Assembly (NCBI RefSeq): GCF_009604455.1 | Contig: NZ_WEGL01000004.1 | Location: 620,001-684,000 of the forward strand | DNA: 64,000 nt | Direction: 5' to 3' | Origin: Streptomyces sp. RB17 | Lineage (GTDB): Bacteria; Actinomycetota; Actinomycetes; Streptomycetales; Streptomycetaceae | Shown here: positions 42,801-51,374 of the stretch, in pieces | Layout: each line of letters begins with the position of its first letter | Position numbering within the stretch: position 1 is the first letter of the stretch | Notes under the pieces: generated by a model | What the model saw: only the letters and a program-made list of their open reading frames with translations | Told to the model about the DNA's origin: nothing | The model's database searches: none | Translations under genes and position numbers: made by a program

Positions 42801-43850
42801 CTCCGCTGGAACGACGTACGCATCGCCACCCAGTCCCTGTTCGGCAGCCGCATCGAACTGCGCCTGAACGACCCGGCCGACTCCTCCGTCGACCGCAAGC
42901 TCTCCGTGACCCTGTCGGCGGACACACCGGGCCGGGCTCTGACGGACGGCAAGCTGTTCGCCCATGCGGCACTTCCCCGCATCGACGCCCATGCCACGAC
43001 GGACGGTCTCGGCCAGGCCCTGGAGCAGGCGGCGGCCACGCTGCGCGCCGCCTGGCACGGCGAGATCGCCGCGCCCGTGCGGGTGCTGCCGACCAGGCTG
43101 CCCGCGCAGCACCTGCCCTCCACTGGGGCGGAGCCGCGCGCGATCCCGATCGGTGTCGACCAGGAGGCCCTCGCCATGACCGTCCTGGACCTGTTCGGCG
43201 CTGACCAGCACCTACTGGTCCTCGGTGACAACGAGTGCGGCAAGACGAACCTGCTCAGGCTCATCTCCCTCTCCCTCATCGACCGCTACGACAAGGACGA
43301 GCTGGTCTTCGGCGTGTTCGACCCGCGGCGCGGTCTGCGCGGCGTCATCCCGGAGCCCTATCGCGGCGGCTACGCGCACAATGCCGCGCTCTCCCAGGCG
43401 CTCGCCACCGGCATCGCCACCGAACTGGAAAAACGCCTTCCGGAGGCCCCCGACCCCGACGCCCTGACCGATGAGCCGTCGTTCACCGGCCCGCGGATCG
43501 TGATCCTCGTCGACGACTACGACATCCTCACCGCGGCCGGACAGCAGCCCCTCACCCCGTTCCTGCCGTACATCTCCTCGGCCCGCGACATCGGCCTCCA
43601 CTTCGTCGTCACCCGCCGAGTCGCCGGAGCCTCACGGGCCCTGTACGAACCGTTCCTGACGGCGCTGCGTGAAACCGGAACCACAGCGCTGGTGATGACG
43701 GGCGACCGCACCGAAGGCCAGCTCTTCCCCGGCCTGTACGCCTCCACCCAGCCGCCCGGCCGCGGCACCCTGGTCCGCCGCGGCCGCCGCCACCAGCTGA
43801 TCCAGACCGCCCTGGCACCCGAGACCGAGCCAACGCAGGCCCCGACATGA
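39849..43850 (+). CDS. eccC: EccC-type FtsK/SpoIIIE secretion ATPase
   Basis: A 1333-residue motor of type VII secretion. Two transmembrane helices near 40-85 are followed by a cytoplasmic stalk (DUF domain) and three FtsK/SpoIIIE ATPase domains. Walker A motifs are GATGSGKSELL near 491, GGPASGKTTLL near 840 and GDNECGKTNLL near 1125; Walker B segments are LFVVIDEFGEL, VVLLIDGFGAL and IVILVDDYDIL. The full three-domain length is that of EccC. It binds secreted ESX-like substrates and drives export. Start is TTG 39849, overlapping the upstream stop. No eccB, eccE or mycP follows; the next gene is DUF6507. Confidence 0.92.
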   Translation: MTQQQVHRPARSTRPLLQPAPRTIESPPNLPEGKTGSPATALLPMAGVMSSVVMMTVIRSSQFAGLGAVVLVIALLGAVALFLSQRGKAQRQRRVQRERYLEYLEELRAELGAEERERRRAARLLHPAPAALYDVLRDPARLWERRRTDTDFLHVRVGVGDVPVQELTIGQQAVGGVLTPPDPFMLNEARALQARYTTVSDHPLTVPLDRAGNVSIVGDRAGVLRVARSLLVQAAVTHAPDDVAIALASPGDRIEEWEWAKWLPHVLDPQSHDGALAARRIAPGMAQLAQVIGTDLGRRASYAAEVRRGLSDNKALALTDRLLVLSDAYGENAVELPRPDSAVALDDMGVTVLHLLAEQVHEPDHVSVRITVDGDQVTVEDLRGEQVVRTDGVVDRTGLPEAEGLARALAPLRLSAETAAEGTPVSGPVDFPQLLGIDDMAALDPVRTWAPRGERDFLRVPIGLDDRHQPVLLDLKESAELGMGPHGLCVGATGSGKSELLRSLVLALVTTHGPDDLAMVLVDYKGGATFAPFAGLPHVAGVITNLENQAGLVERVHTSLAGEIKRRQQVLKDAGNIADIGHYRTLRATARPELESLPHLFVVIDEFGELLTAKPDFIDLFLSIGRIGRSIGVHLLLSSQRIEGGKLRGLETYLSYRLGLRTFSADESRTVLETTDAFHLPPLPGFGYLKVDTSTYTRFKAGFVSGAYRGPAVHESTADAEPLAWTYPAFNAPAQIPTTADDTPAPRERETGPTVLGVAVGRLTEAAEPVRRIWLPPLPEALTLDMAAGPVQVSADGLRLAHPGGPLQVPLGVLDDPARQWQGPWVHDLNSAGGHTAIIGGPASGKTTLLRTLALSLALTHTPRDVAVYGLDLAGGGLSALADLPHVGGIATRAGHERAARTVAEVRAMLAEREEIFRERGIDSVDQLRALRGRGQLPQLGSTDVVLLIDGFGALRDEFAHLDDDVADLLKRGSGYGIHVVAGMLRWNDVRIATQSLFGSRIELRLNDPADSSVDRKLSVTLSADTPGRALTDGKLFAHAALPRIDAHATTDGLGQALEQAAATLRAAWHGEIAAPVRVLPTRLPAQHLPSTGAEPRAIPIGVDQEALAMTVLDLFGADQHLLVLGDNECGKTNLLRLISLSLIDRYDKDELVFGVFDPRRGLRGVIPEPYRGGYAHNAALSQALATGIATELEKRLPEAPDPDALTDEPSFTGPRIVILVDDYDILTAAGQQPLTPFLPYISSARDIGLHFVVTRRVAGASRALYEPFLTALRETGTTALVMTGDRTEGQLFPGLYASTQPPGRGTLVRRGRRHQLIQTALAPETEPTQAPT

Positions 43851-44001
43851 CCAATTGATGGGTTGGCTGCGGCTTTGGCTAGAAGCGTGTGGCTGCTGCG
43901 AGAACCGATCTGATAGGGATGAATGTCCTGTTGTCAGTGGCGCGTGCGATGCTGAGCAGCGCTGATGGAACGTATCTGCAGGTGACACAGCGGGGGTTGA
44001 C

Positions 44002-44403
44002 GTGACGGGGTGGGACATCAGTCCCAGCGGGGTGGAGTCCATTCTGTCGTTGGTGGGGCTTGCGGCCGACGACCTGAGCAAGGACATCAAGGGCTACGGG
44101 ACGAGCGTCCAGGACGCGGCGGAGTCCGCGGGCACGATCAGCGGCCCGTACTGCGGTGGTCCGCCGGTGGGGCCGGTGGGTGCTGCGGTCGCGAACTTCG
44201 TGTCCGATACCGAGAGCTCGATCAAGTTCATGGCGGCCCGTATCAAGAAGACGATGGACGGGACGGTCAAGGCGACCGGTGCGTACATCGATGGGGACCT
44301 GGCGATGGCCGCCCGGGCCCAGCGTGACGCGGCCAAGGCGCCCACCCCGGCCGAGCTGCAGGCTGTGGGCGAGCAGACGAAGCACCACGGGGGCGGGTCG
44401 TAA
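44002..44403 (+). CDS. DUF6507 family (WXG100-like) protein
   Basis: A 133-residue protein beginning TGWDISPSGVESILSLVGLA, the usual start of the Streptomyces DUF6507 family. The helical body GPVGAAVANFVSDTESSIKF is similar in layout to WXG100 or ESX secretion partners. Start is GTG 44002. Its stop overlaps the ATG-containing start region of the toxin gene (TAATGG), so it is co-translated with the toxin. A role as chaperone or targeting partner for toxin export is likely from context. Confidence 0.8.
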   Translation: MTGWDISPSGVESILSLVGLAADDLSKDIKGYGTSVQDAAESAGTISGPYCGGPPVGPVGAAVANFVSDTESSIKFMAARIKKTMDGTVKATGAYIDGDLAMAARAQRDAAKAPTPAELQAVGEQTKHHGGGS

Positions 44404-46595
44404 TGGACATGATCGAGCCGGGGGGCATACTCCAGTACACCGGCGACTTCAGGGCGTTGTCCAAAGCAGTCACCGAGCTGCGTAAACACGCGATCGGCAT
44501 CCGTGACGCCGGCAAGGACGTCCATTCGCGCTTCCAGGCGACGGCCGCGTTCTACAAGGCGCCGGAGGCGGACCAGCTTTTCTCCTCCACCCAGCCGGTG
44601 ATGGACACGGCGGACGAGTTCGCCAGTCACATCGAGTCCCTCGCCGATGCCCTGGACACCTTCGTCGGCGAAGCGAAGCCGTACGCGGACCGCTTGAAGC
44701 ATCTGAAGGAGAAGGCGATCGCCTTCGTCGACAGCGTCGAAGGCGACGACGGCTGGACCAAGGACCAGCACAAGGTCGACGAGCACAACGCCCTCATGCA
44801 TGGCGTGGCGGAAGCCGTCGTGGGCTTTCAGAAGGCGGAGCACAACGCGGCGGTCAAGATCGGTGCCATCAGCCCGGCGCTGTGCCGCCCCGTCGGCGAC
44901 GAGGGCAGCACGTATGGCATCAGCGTCGACAAGCTCGAGTCCATGCCCGACCTGCCGTGGGGTACTCCCGTTGCCCGCACCTACGACCGCTGGAGCATGG
45001 ACTGGTGGGGTCACGGCATCAAGAGCTGGGCGTGGGACGGCCTCGTCAAAGACAGCCTCTGGGGCGGCTTCGTCGGCCTGGGCACCTTCGAGGACAACAT
45101 CCTGGGCATCAACGGCTCCGACGCACAGCACCAGACCTGGGACGGCCTCAAACGCACCATCGTCGGCGCCTACGCCTACGGCATGGATGCGGTCGGAGAG
45201 GGCGACCACCTCTCGGAGTGGCAGCGGGACAGCAAGGCGTACGCCAAGGAGTTCGGCAAGCAGTTCATCGCCTACGACGAGTGGCACAAGGACCCGGCTC
45301 GGGCCCACGCTGTCACCAGCTTCAACCTCCTCACCGTGTTGGGGGGCGCTGGCGGGGCGCTCGCCAGGCTGGGCAAGGCAGGCAGATTCGTGGAAGCCGC
45401 CAGCACGGTGGCCAAGGTCGGAGGTGCCCTGGATCCGGTCTCCGGCGCCGCGAGGGCGGCGAGAGCCCTGTCCGATCTGCCGAAGGTCTCCGAGGTACTG
45501 ACCAACGTCAGCGAACACCTGCGGCTGCCGAAGACGAGGTTCCCCGACGGCGCCCTGGACGACCTAAGCAACCGCTACAGGGTCGACAAGAACGGCCAGC
45601 TCATTCCGATCAACGCCGACGGCACGCCCAACCTTGCCGAGGCCCCGCACGAGCCTGCCGCCGCCGACCGTGGCGGTGAGGCGCCATCGAGCCACGCGAC
45701 CTCGGATTCGTCACATGGCGCAACGGATACGTCCGCCCACTCCAACCGATCACACGAGTTGGTCGGAACCGGTGCCCGGGCAGAACATGCCGCCGACTCC
45801 GCGCACACCAGTGAGCGGACACCGGGGCAAGCAGGTGGACACGCCAGCGGTCACGCTGCATCATCCGAAGGCTCTTCCACCAGGGGTGCCGGTGCAGAAC
45901 CGGTCAGCCGGCGTGGAGCGGGTAGCGGAGCAGGGGGACATGGCTCCGGAGGAACGGGACCTGACCCTCACGGCTCGGCATCCGACAACGGCTCCCCCCA
46001 CCATGACGGTGGCGATGAGCACACTGGCCATGATTCACCCGCTGACCCGGGCAGCCACTCGTCCGATCCACACCATCACAACGCCTCGGGCGCAGAGCCG
46101 GATCACACACGCCGCGCGCTCCCGCCGGGTACCGCTGACAGAACCTTGCGCGAGATGCGGCGCATGCGTCACAGCCGGGAAAGGTACAAGGGGGCAGAGG
46201 ACTACGTCCGCAAGATTGCGGGTGGCGCACCTGAGCGACACTATCGCGTGCCCACTCATGACCACCCTTATCACCCTGTAAAGGCGCCAGGAGGCCGCAA
46301 TGTCGATGTCCCAGTGGACATGCCTGACGGCCGTACTCTGGCTGTGGAGGTAAAGCATTACCTTGAATGGAGGACGATCAAACTCAAGGGTGGCGGCACC
46401 CGTCGGGTGAGGGGCGAAGTCCCGCTGAACGAAGGTATCATTGAGCAAATCAACAAGGACCTCACGCTAAGACGGCTGGACCCAAGGTTCGATCCACGCT
46501 GGGTCTTCCTGCATGCACCTCCGTCGCAAGCGCTGAGAAACTACCTCATACATGCTCGCATCATCTTCATCGAGTTCGGGCCGGCCCCCAAGTAA
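44403..46595 (+). CDS. Type VII-secreted polymorphic toxin, PD-(D/E)XK nuclease tip
   Basis: A 730-residue protein. The N-terminal 210 residues are long helices of the LXG/WXG kind (YTGDFRALSKAVTELRKHAI and on) that target type VII export. The middle (about 210-400) is a pre-toxin region with GAGGALARLGKAGRFVEAAS. A low-complexity His/Ser/Gly linker (about 410-590) separates the tip. The C-terminal 120 residues hold VDVPVDMPDGRTLAVEVKHY: Asp635 or Asp642, then Glu649-Val-Lys651, the D...ExK signature of PD-(D/E)XK nucleases. It is probably a DNase or RNase. AT content rises in the tip and the following gene, consistent with tip exchange. Confidence 0.85.
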   Translation: MDMIEPGGILQYTGDFRALSKAVTELRKHAIGIRDAGKDVHSRFQATAAFYKAPEADQLFSSTQPVMDTADEFASHIESLADALDTFVGEAKPYADRLKHLKEKAIAFVDSVEGDDGWTKDQHKVDEHNALMHGVAEAVVGFQKAEHNAAVKIGAISPALCRPVGDEGSTYGISVDKLESMPDLPWGTPVARTYDRWSMDWWGHGIKSWAWDGLVKDSLWGGFVGLGTFEDNILGINGSDAQHQTWDGLKRTIVGAYAYGMDAVGEGDHLSEWQRDSKAYAKEFGKQFIAYDEWHKDPARAHAVTSFNLLTVLGGAGGALARLGKAGRFVEAASTVAKVGGALDPVSGAARAARALSDLPKVSEVLTNVSEHLRLPKTRFPDGALDDLSNRYRVDKNGQLIPINADGTPNLAEAPHEPAAADRGGEAPSSHATSDSSHGATDTSAHSNRSHELVGTGARAEHAADSAHTSERTPGQAGGHASGHAASSEGSSTRGAGAEPVSRRGAGSGAGGHGSGGTGPDPHGSASDNGSPHHDGGDEHTGHDSPADPGSHSSDPHHHNASGAEPDHTRRALPPGTADRTLREMRRMRHSRERYKGAEDYVRKIAGGAPERHYRVPTHDHPYHPVKAPGGRNVDVPVDMPDGRTLAVEVKHYLEWRTIKLKGGGTRRVRGEVPLNEGIIEQINKDLTLRRLDPRFDPRWVFLHAPPSQALRNYLIHARIIFIEFGPAPK

Positions 46596-46622
46596 CCGCG
46601 AAAGCCGCGAAAGGAACATAGC

Positions 46623-47078
46623 GTGGTAAACGCAAATGAACCCGACCTCCAGGGCTGGAGCGAGGAGAGGCATCGGAACGCCATCGACATTGCGGATATG
46701 CTCGGAGTGCCCCCCGAAATTTACGCGAGCGACCCAACGGGCCTCATCCCCGCCTTGGACGACTACGTGTCCCGCGCTCCTCTGAGTGAATTCGAGGAGT
46801 CCGACTGGGTCACTCTGCACTTGGATTTGGCGTCCTACGTCGCCGACTTCCTCATCCATAAGTACGGGGCGCGCTGGATCGTCGCGGATGATCCCGCTGG
46901 GCCGGTTGGATTCCGCTATGTCATCGAGGCAACTGGACTCGACGGACAGACTCGTCGGGTCGACCCCATCGATGTCGTAGCCAAAGAATTCGCTAACCGT
47001 CCCATCGAAATCGTCCGGATGCTGGCCAGCGCAGAGCTCACCTTGAACCTCGCTGCGCAGGCCGGCGACGAGGAATAA
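46623..47078 (+). CDS. Probable immunity protein of the nuclease toxin
   Basis: A 151-residue acidic protein starting GTG 46623, 27 bases after the toxin stop, with AAAGGAA upstream. Composition is less GC-rich, like the toxin tip. The sequence is balanced alpha/beta: WSEERHRNAIDIADMLGVPP, WVTLHLDLASYVADFLIHKY, then RWIVADDPAGPVGFRYVIEA. Net negative charge suits binding of a basic nuclease. I recognise no family. Position and composition support immunity; direct evidence is lacking. Confidence 0.7.
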   Translation: MVNANEPDLQGWSEERHRNAIDIADMLGVPPEIYASDPTGLIPALDDYVSRAPLSEFEESDWVTLHLDLASYVADFLIHKYGARWIVADDPAGPVGFRYVIEATGLDGQTRRVDPIDVVAKEFANRPIEIVRMLASAELTLNLAAQAGDEE

Positions 47079-47207
47079 GCAGGGCGCGAATATCAGCAGG
47101 GTAGTGAGGGCCCAGCAAATCCCGACCAGGCTTCAATAGCTACCTCTCGACGACGCGGAAGTCCGCGCGGCGTAGCTCGACAGGGGGGTCTACCCCAAGG
47201 ACATGGT

Positions 47208-47630
47208 GTGATCACCTCCAACCCCGTTGGCGACTGGACTTGGGAAGTCCCGCCGGGCGCTGAAGGGGTCCGCCTCATTTGTGTAGCGGAAACCGCTGTA
47301 GCGGTCTGGAGCGTCCTGGCCGCACACGCAACAGCTGCTGGTGAGACGGCGTTCGAAGCGGACACCGCATGGCTGCTACGCCTGCGGGTCGCTCACGGCC
47401 AAGGGCTCAGTGCGCTACACGCAACAGCTGCTGGTGAGACGGCGTTCGAAGCGGACACCACATGGCTGCTACGCCTGCGGGTCGCTCACGGCCAAGGGCT
47501 CAGTGCGCTCACCGGGCTGTCGTGGGTAGCGCAGAGTCCGCCGCATCCGGAGATCGGCTTGGTCGTCGAGGACGCCCCTCAAGAAGCCCCCTCCCTGGAC
47601 GCCCTCGAAGAACTCTCGGGCCGGTACTGA
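47208..47630 (+). CDS. Hypothetical protein with internal duplication
   Basis: A 140-residue protein from GTG 47208. It opens WTWEVPPGAEGVRLICVAET and ends LEELSGRY. Residues about 40-70 and 71-101 are a direct duplication of 31 residues (HATAAGETAFEADTAWLLRL and on), encoded by a 93-bp tandem repeat. Without it the protein would be about 109 residues. I do not know the family; it lies 37 bases before the DUF6177 gene and is probably part of the same operon. Confidence 0.65.
   Translation: MITSNPVGDWTWEVPPGAEGVRLICVAETAVAVWSVLAAHATAAGETAFEADTAWLLRLRVAHGQGLSALHATAAGETAFEADTTWLLRLRVAHGQGLSALTGLSWVAQSPPHPEIGLVVEDAPQEAPSLDALEELSGRY
47324..47509 (+). repeat. 93-bp tandem duplication inside a gene
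   Basis: Copies 47324-47416 and 47417-47509 differ at one base (G 47367 versus A 47460). The length is a multiple of three, so the frame is kept. One mismatch suggests a recent event. Confidence 0.95.
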
Positions 47631-47667
47631 GAGCCGTAGTGCCGTCCTCTCTGACAGAAAGCAGCAC

Positions 47668-49107
47668 ATGCCCCAGGACGTCATCGCCCTCACCCCGCAG
47701 ATGCCGGACATCAAGACGTTGCTGGCCGCACTGCACGCCGGCGGCCCGGACCTGCGCGTGAACCGAGCAGCTGGGGGATCCGTGGCCCAGTTGTGCACGG
47801 ACGACGGAAAGCTCCTGGTCTCCGTGGAGGCCCCCCGCTACCTGCAAGTGCCGGGCGAGACGGAGCGGCTGCTGGGACCTGGCGTTCAGACAGAGGGACC
47901 GGTGTGGTGGACCGAGGTGCGGGCGTCCACCGCCATCGCAGAAGCCAGGCTGCTCGCCGGCTCGGTCGCGGGACGGCTGACAACGCTGCTCGGCGGCACC
48001 ACATGGCCGCCTGAAGCCGCCCACACCGACGTCGTGACCGTCCCGGCCACGGGCGAGGTGACGGTCCCGCCCGCTGACGTGGACGTACTGACCGATGCGG
48101 ATGTGCTGACCGACCAAAGCATCATCGTCATCTACGACCGCCCGGTCGTCGCCGCCACGACATGGCTGACCGAGGCGGTGCGAACGGTGGCACAGAGCCG
48201 ACGGGAGCTGTATCTCGTCACGTCCCCCAATACCCGGCTGAGCCTGCCCACCCGCACCGTGCTGGAGCGCATGCCCGCACGCTGGGTCGTACGCCACCCC
48301 GAGAACGGCTACTACGACGGCCTCTCCGGAGCCATACTGCGCTGGCACGACGGACGTTTCACCCCCGCTGCCGACAACGGCCTCCAGATCGCGGACGCCT
48401 TCCAACCCCCGCCCGGCAAGGGCGGTGAACGGCAGTTGCTGCTGTCCATCCGCACCATCCACCCCGTCCAGGAGCACCTGCTACTCGGTGGCGCTCTGGA
48501 GGACGCCTGGCAGACCCTCACCGGACTGCTGCCGGCCGGATGGGCCACCGCCGAGCCCGTCAACGTCCCTTGGTCGCCAAGGCAACTGACCGACCTGGCC
48601 CGCAGCCGCGCCCGCCAGGCACAGCCGACCTGGGCTGTCGCCGTAGGAACCGCCGACCGCCCAGCAATTGCCGCCTTGCGCATTGCTCACACGCGAGAAG
48701 GCGTAGAGGAGCAGATCACCCTGGCCCTCGGCTATGCCGCCGACGAGAAGGCACCGACCGGGCTGCTGCCCAAGCTCGCCGAGTCCCTCGCGGCCCGGCA
48801 CAACCTCGCCACAATGATCAGCGAACTGCGTGCGGCGCGCGCGGACCTGACCACTCCGGCCCACTACGAAGCACCGCCGATCCCGGTCGCTCTCACCCTC
48901 GGCCCTGACACCGTGGCCGCCCTCGGCATCAGCCATGCCCGCAACGCCTTGCCGGACCACACCCCCACCCAACTCGGCCCGGCCGCTCGCCCTGCCCTGC
49001 ACTACCCGCTCGGCGACGGCACCGACCCCGCCGCCTGGCAACGCCTACGACACATCAACGAACACCTGCAACGTGGAAGCGGGGCAGCTGTGCGGCCATC
49101 CCGATAG
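47668..49107 (+). CDS. DUF6177 family protein of the type VII cluster
   Basis: A 479-residue protein with the start MPQDVIALTPQMPDIKTLLA and phrases LVSVEAPRYLQVPGE and IIVIYDRPVVAATTWLTEAV that I associate with the Streptomyces DUF6177 family, often found beside DUF6507 and EccC genes. Two alpha/beta halves are visible (about 1-230 and 240-479). There is no signal peptide, so it is cytoplasmic, and no nucleotide-binding motif. Its role in secretion is unknown. It ends the plus-strand type VII run. Confidence 0.75.
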   Translation: MPQDVIALTPQMPDIKTLLAALHAGGPDLRVNRAAGGSVAQLCTDDGKLLVSVEAPRYLQVPGETERLLGPGVQTEGPVWWTEVRASTAIAEARLLAGSVAGRLTTLLGGTTWPPEAAHTDVVTVPATGEVTVPPADVDVLTDADVLTDQSIIVIYDRPVVAATTWLTEAVRTVAQSRRELYLVTSPNTRLSLPTRTVLERMPARWVVRHPENGYYDGLSGAILRWHDGRFTPAADNGLQIADAFQPPPGKGGERQLLLSIRTIHPVQEHLLLGGALEDAWQTLTGLLPAGWATAEPVNVPWSPRQLTDLARSRARQAQPTWAVAVGTADRPAIAALRIAHTREGVEEQITLALGYAADEKAPTGLLPKLAESLAARHNLATMISELRAARADLTTPAHYEAPPIPVALTLGPDTVAALGISHARNALPDHTPTQLGPAARPALHYPLGDGTDPAAWQRLRHINEHLQRGSGAAVRPSR

Positions 49108-49251
49108 CAGGGGCCCAACCGGTCTCAGCGGCCCATCCTCGCTGCGTGGATCCGGCCCCTGCGACCATCCCGCTGTTCTTACCAGGCTCCATCTGGGCGA
49201 CCCTTCAACGGAGTGCGCTGTCGGCCGGAGCCGAGCGGACACGCCGCGAAG

Positions 49252-50841
49252 TCAGCGCCTTACGTCTATGCAGTTGAGGTATTCGATGCGGAGCGTGTTG
49301 ACCTCGTAGCGGTACGTCGTCAGGAACTCTCGAAGGGTCACGAGCTTCCCCCCGTAGGTATTGAGCTGCCAGGCCATGAAGAACTCCGGGTCATTGGACG
49401 AGTAGCGGGTTGCCTGCCCGTCCTCGACCAACCAGAGTCCGCGCTCGTCTTCTGGGGCTGGCGGCCCAGGATGGCCGCTGGTGATCTCAAGCATCATGTA
49501 GCGCAGCCCAAGGCGGCGAACCAGATCCAGATCACTGATCCAGGTGGTGCCGCCGTATCGAGTCGTCATCCAGCTCACCGGATCGCGGTACACCTCGTGG
49601 GCGTAGTGGTGGAAGCCTGGTGCGCCCCCGGTGCTGTTCGCACACAGCCTGCCCTCGACGACGGAGCGGCTGCCGTCGGGGAAGCGGGCGACGGCTTTGA
49701 TGCGTGGTTCCCACTGGGCGAGCTCGTCCGGCCATCCGTAGATGACGGTCTGAATCAGGTCGCACGGGTTGTAGATCCACAAGACGACGTCGATGTCGCC
49801 TGGTTGCTCGGCAACTCGCTCCAGCCACGCCCGGACGAGCATCTCCCACTCGGGGTTGCCACCGAGGCTGGTCATGGCCTGATCCACAAAAGAGTGCCAC
49901 CGGCTGGTGATCCGGGGATTGGCGGAGCCGATGTACTTGACGTGCCCGTCCCCGCGATCATGACCAACCAGCATCTGCAGCCAGTCGCGTTCCTCATACG
50001 CCCCGTTGCCCAGGGCAAACGCTCCAGTGCCCCGATACCCGGTAATCTCCCAATTGGGATCGCCTAGGAGAGTGCCCAGCACCCCCGGGTAAGCTGACCC
50101 GACTTCGACGCAGCGAACGCGCGCGTTGATTTCGCACAATGCCTCGTACTCGGCCGGGTGCTTTGCACCGTACCCGTCCACTTCCGGGGAGCTCGACAAC
50201 GCGCTCCCCCACTCCACGGTGCCGACACCCAAGTACAGGCCGTAGTGTGCGCTGACACCGTCCTTGGCGCTGACGCGTTCGAAGTCGGCAGCAAGGAGGT
50301 TGGGCGCGCCGATCTCGGAAGCGATCTGCCGTATGTGCTTCCATCCTCGGTCTCGGTCTTGGGGGCTCGCGTAGAGGTAGATGCCGTGCACCGGTGTGAC
50401 GTACTGCTCAGGCGACGATGGAAGCATCGCGACGCGCTCAGCGCTGAGTGTCAGATCGTCACACACCTGGAGTTCGTAACCGCGAAGGTCATGGCTCCAG
50501 TCACGGGCCATGTTGCTCACCGGAACGAGTAGTTCGCGCCAGTCGGTCGACACGATGAGGGCACGGATGCGGTCAGGCGCGACCTGCTTGTCGCGCTGGA
50601 GCAGCTCTGCGTACTTCGCGACCTCGTGCAACGCCTCACGTGATGTGGACGTAGCACGCTTCAACTCGATGATCACCCACAGGCCGTGTCGGTCACGAGC
50701 AAGGATGTCGATCCATCCCCTTGTACGGAGCGGCGGGTCGCTCAGCGCAAACTCGCATCGGACGAGGGTCAGTCCTGGTTCGAGAACGTCCAGCTGCTCC
50801 GCCAAGAGGTCCCGGAGCTCACGTTCGAGTAACGCGGTCAT
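49252..50841 (-). CDS. NucS-like PD-(D/E)XK endonuclease domain protein
   Basis: A 529-residue protein from ATG 50841 (no strong RBS). Residues about 20-70 carry a PD-(D/E)XK core: RTRGWIDILARDRHGLWVII then ELKRA, giving Asp and Glu-x-Lys as in NucS-type endonucleases. The next part (to about 110) continues the fold. The rest, about 400 residues, is a large beta-rich domain with many Trp and Tyr residues (for example YRDPVSWMTTRYGGTTWISD) that I do not recognise. NucS itself is about 225 residues and acts in mismatch repair; this long form at the right end of a mobile element is more likely accessory, perhaps defensive. GC is slightly lower than in the core genes. Confidence 0.7.
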   Translation of the reverse strand: MTALLERELRDLLAEQLDVLEPGLTLVRCEFALSDPPLRTRGWIDILARDRHGLWVIIELKRATSTSREALHEVAKYAELLQRDKQVAPDRIRALIVSTDWRELLVPVSNMARDWSHDLRGYELQVCDDLTLSAERVAMLPSSPEQYVTPVHGIYLYASPQDRDRGWKHIRQIASEIGAPNLLAADFERVSAKDGVSAHYGLYLGVGTVEWGSALSSSPEVDGYGAKHPAEYEALCEINARVRCVEVGSAYPGVLGTLLGDPNWEITGYRGTGAFALGNGAYEERDWLQMLVGHDRGDGHVKYIGSANPRITSRWHSFVDQAMTSLGGNPEWEMLVRAWLERVAEQPGDIDVVLWIYNPCDLIQTVIYGWPDELAQWEPRIKAVARFPDGSRSVVEGRLCANSTGGAPGFHHYAHEVYRDPVSWMTTRYGGTTWISDLDLVRRLGLRYMMLEITSGHPGPPAPEDERGLWLVEDGQATRYSSNDPEFFMAWQLNTYGGKLVTLREFLTTYRYEVNTLRIEYLNCIDVRR

Positions 50842-51374
50842 GAGCGAAGACAGTAGCGGTGCGCGCTGACATGGAGCCCAAGGCGGCGGGAACTCACCGC
50901 GCGGCCGATCCGCCGACCTGCGCCATTCTCGGCAACGGCTGTACCCAGAATTACGATGCCTCAGCGTCGACGCCGAGCAAGCGTGGGATCGGTTCGCTCG
51001 ATCGCCGCGTAGGTCTCGGATGTCTTCGCCTCCAGGAGCCATCCGCGCCGCCGCAGGGTGTTCGGCTCCGCGCAGTAGTTCTTCGGCACAGCTTGTAGCG
51101 CGACGCGTGTGTCTCGTCAGCCCGCATGTCGGTGTCCGTCCTCCGTTGTCTGGGCTCGTCGATATGGCTCAGCACTGACAGGCACGTCGCGTTCGTCGAA
51201 CGAGCCCCCTCCGCGGGCCATGTCCACAGGCATGACGGAGCTCCCAGGCTCGGAGTTCTGAGGCACCTCCGCGGTCGAGTCGGCGACTGGTTGTTCGCGA
51301 ACGTGTAGGTGCGGGTCGGCGCAGCTGAGAAATGTTGCTACTGCTCGACGATCACCTGTTGGGAGACGCCGACC
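50842..51374. other. Gene-poor right end of unit 3
   Basis: About 530 bases. The only coherent frame is on the minus strand at 50961-51089 (42 residues from GTG, VPKNYCAEPNTLRRRGWLLE and on, ending ARRRR). Its codon use is normal but there is no RBS, so it may be a gene remnant. The rest shows nothing but the arm repeat that follows. Confidence 0.35.

Noticed and set aside
50951..51175. Minus-strand frame of 74 residues right of the NucS-like gene
   Set aside because: Composition is Arg/Ser/Thr noise; a different frame (50961-51089) looks more protein-like but is also weak.
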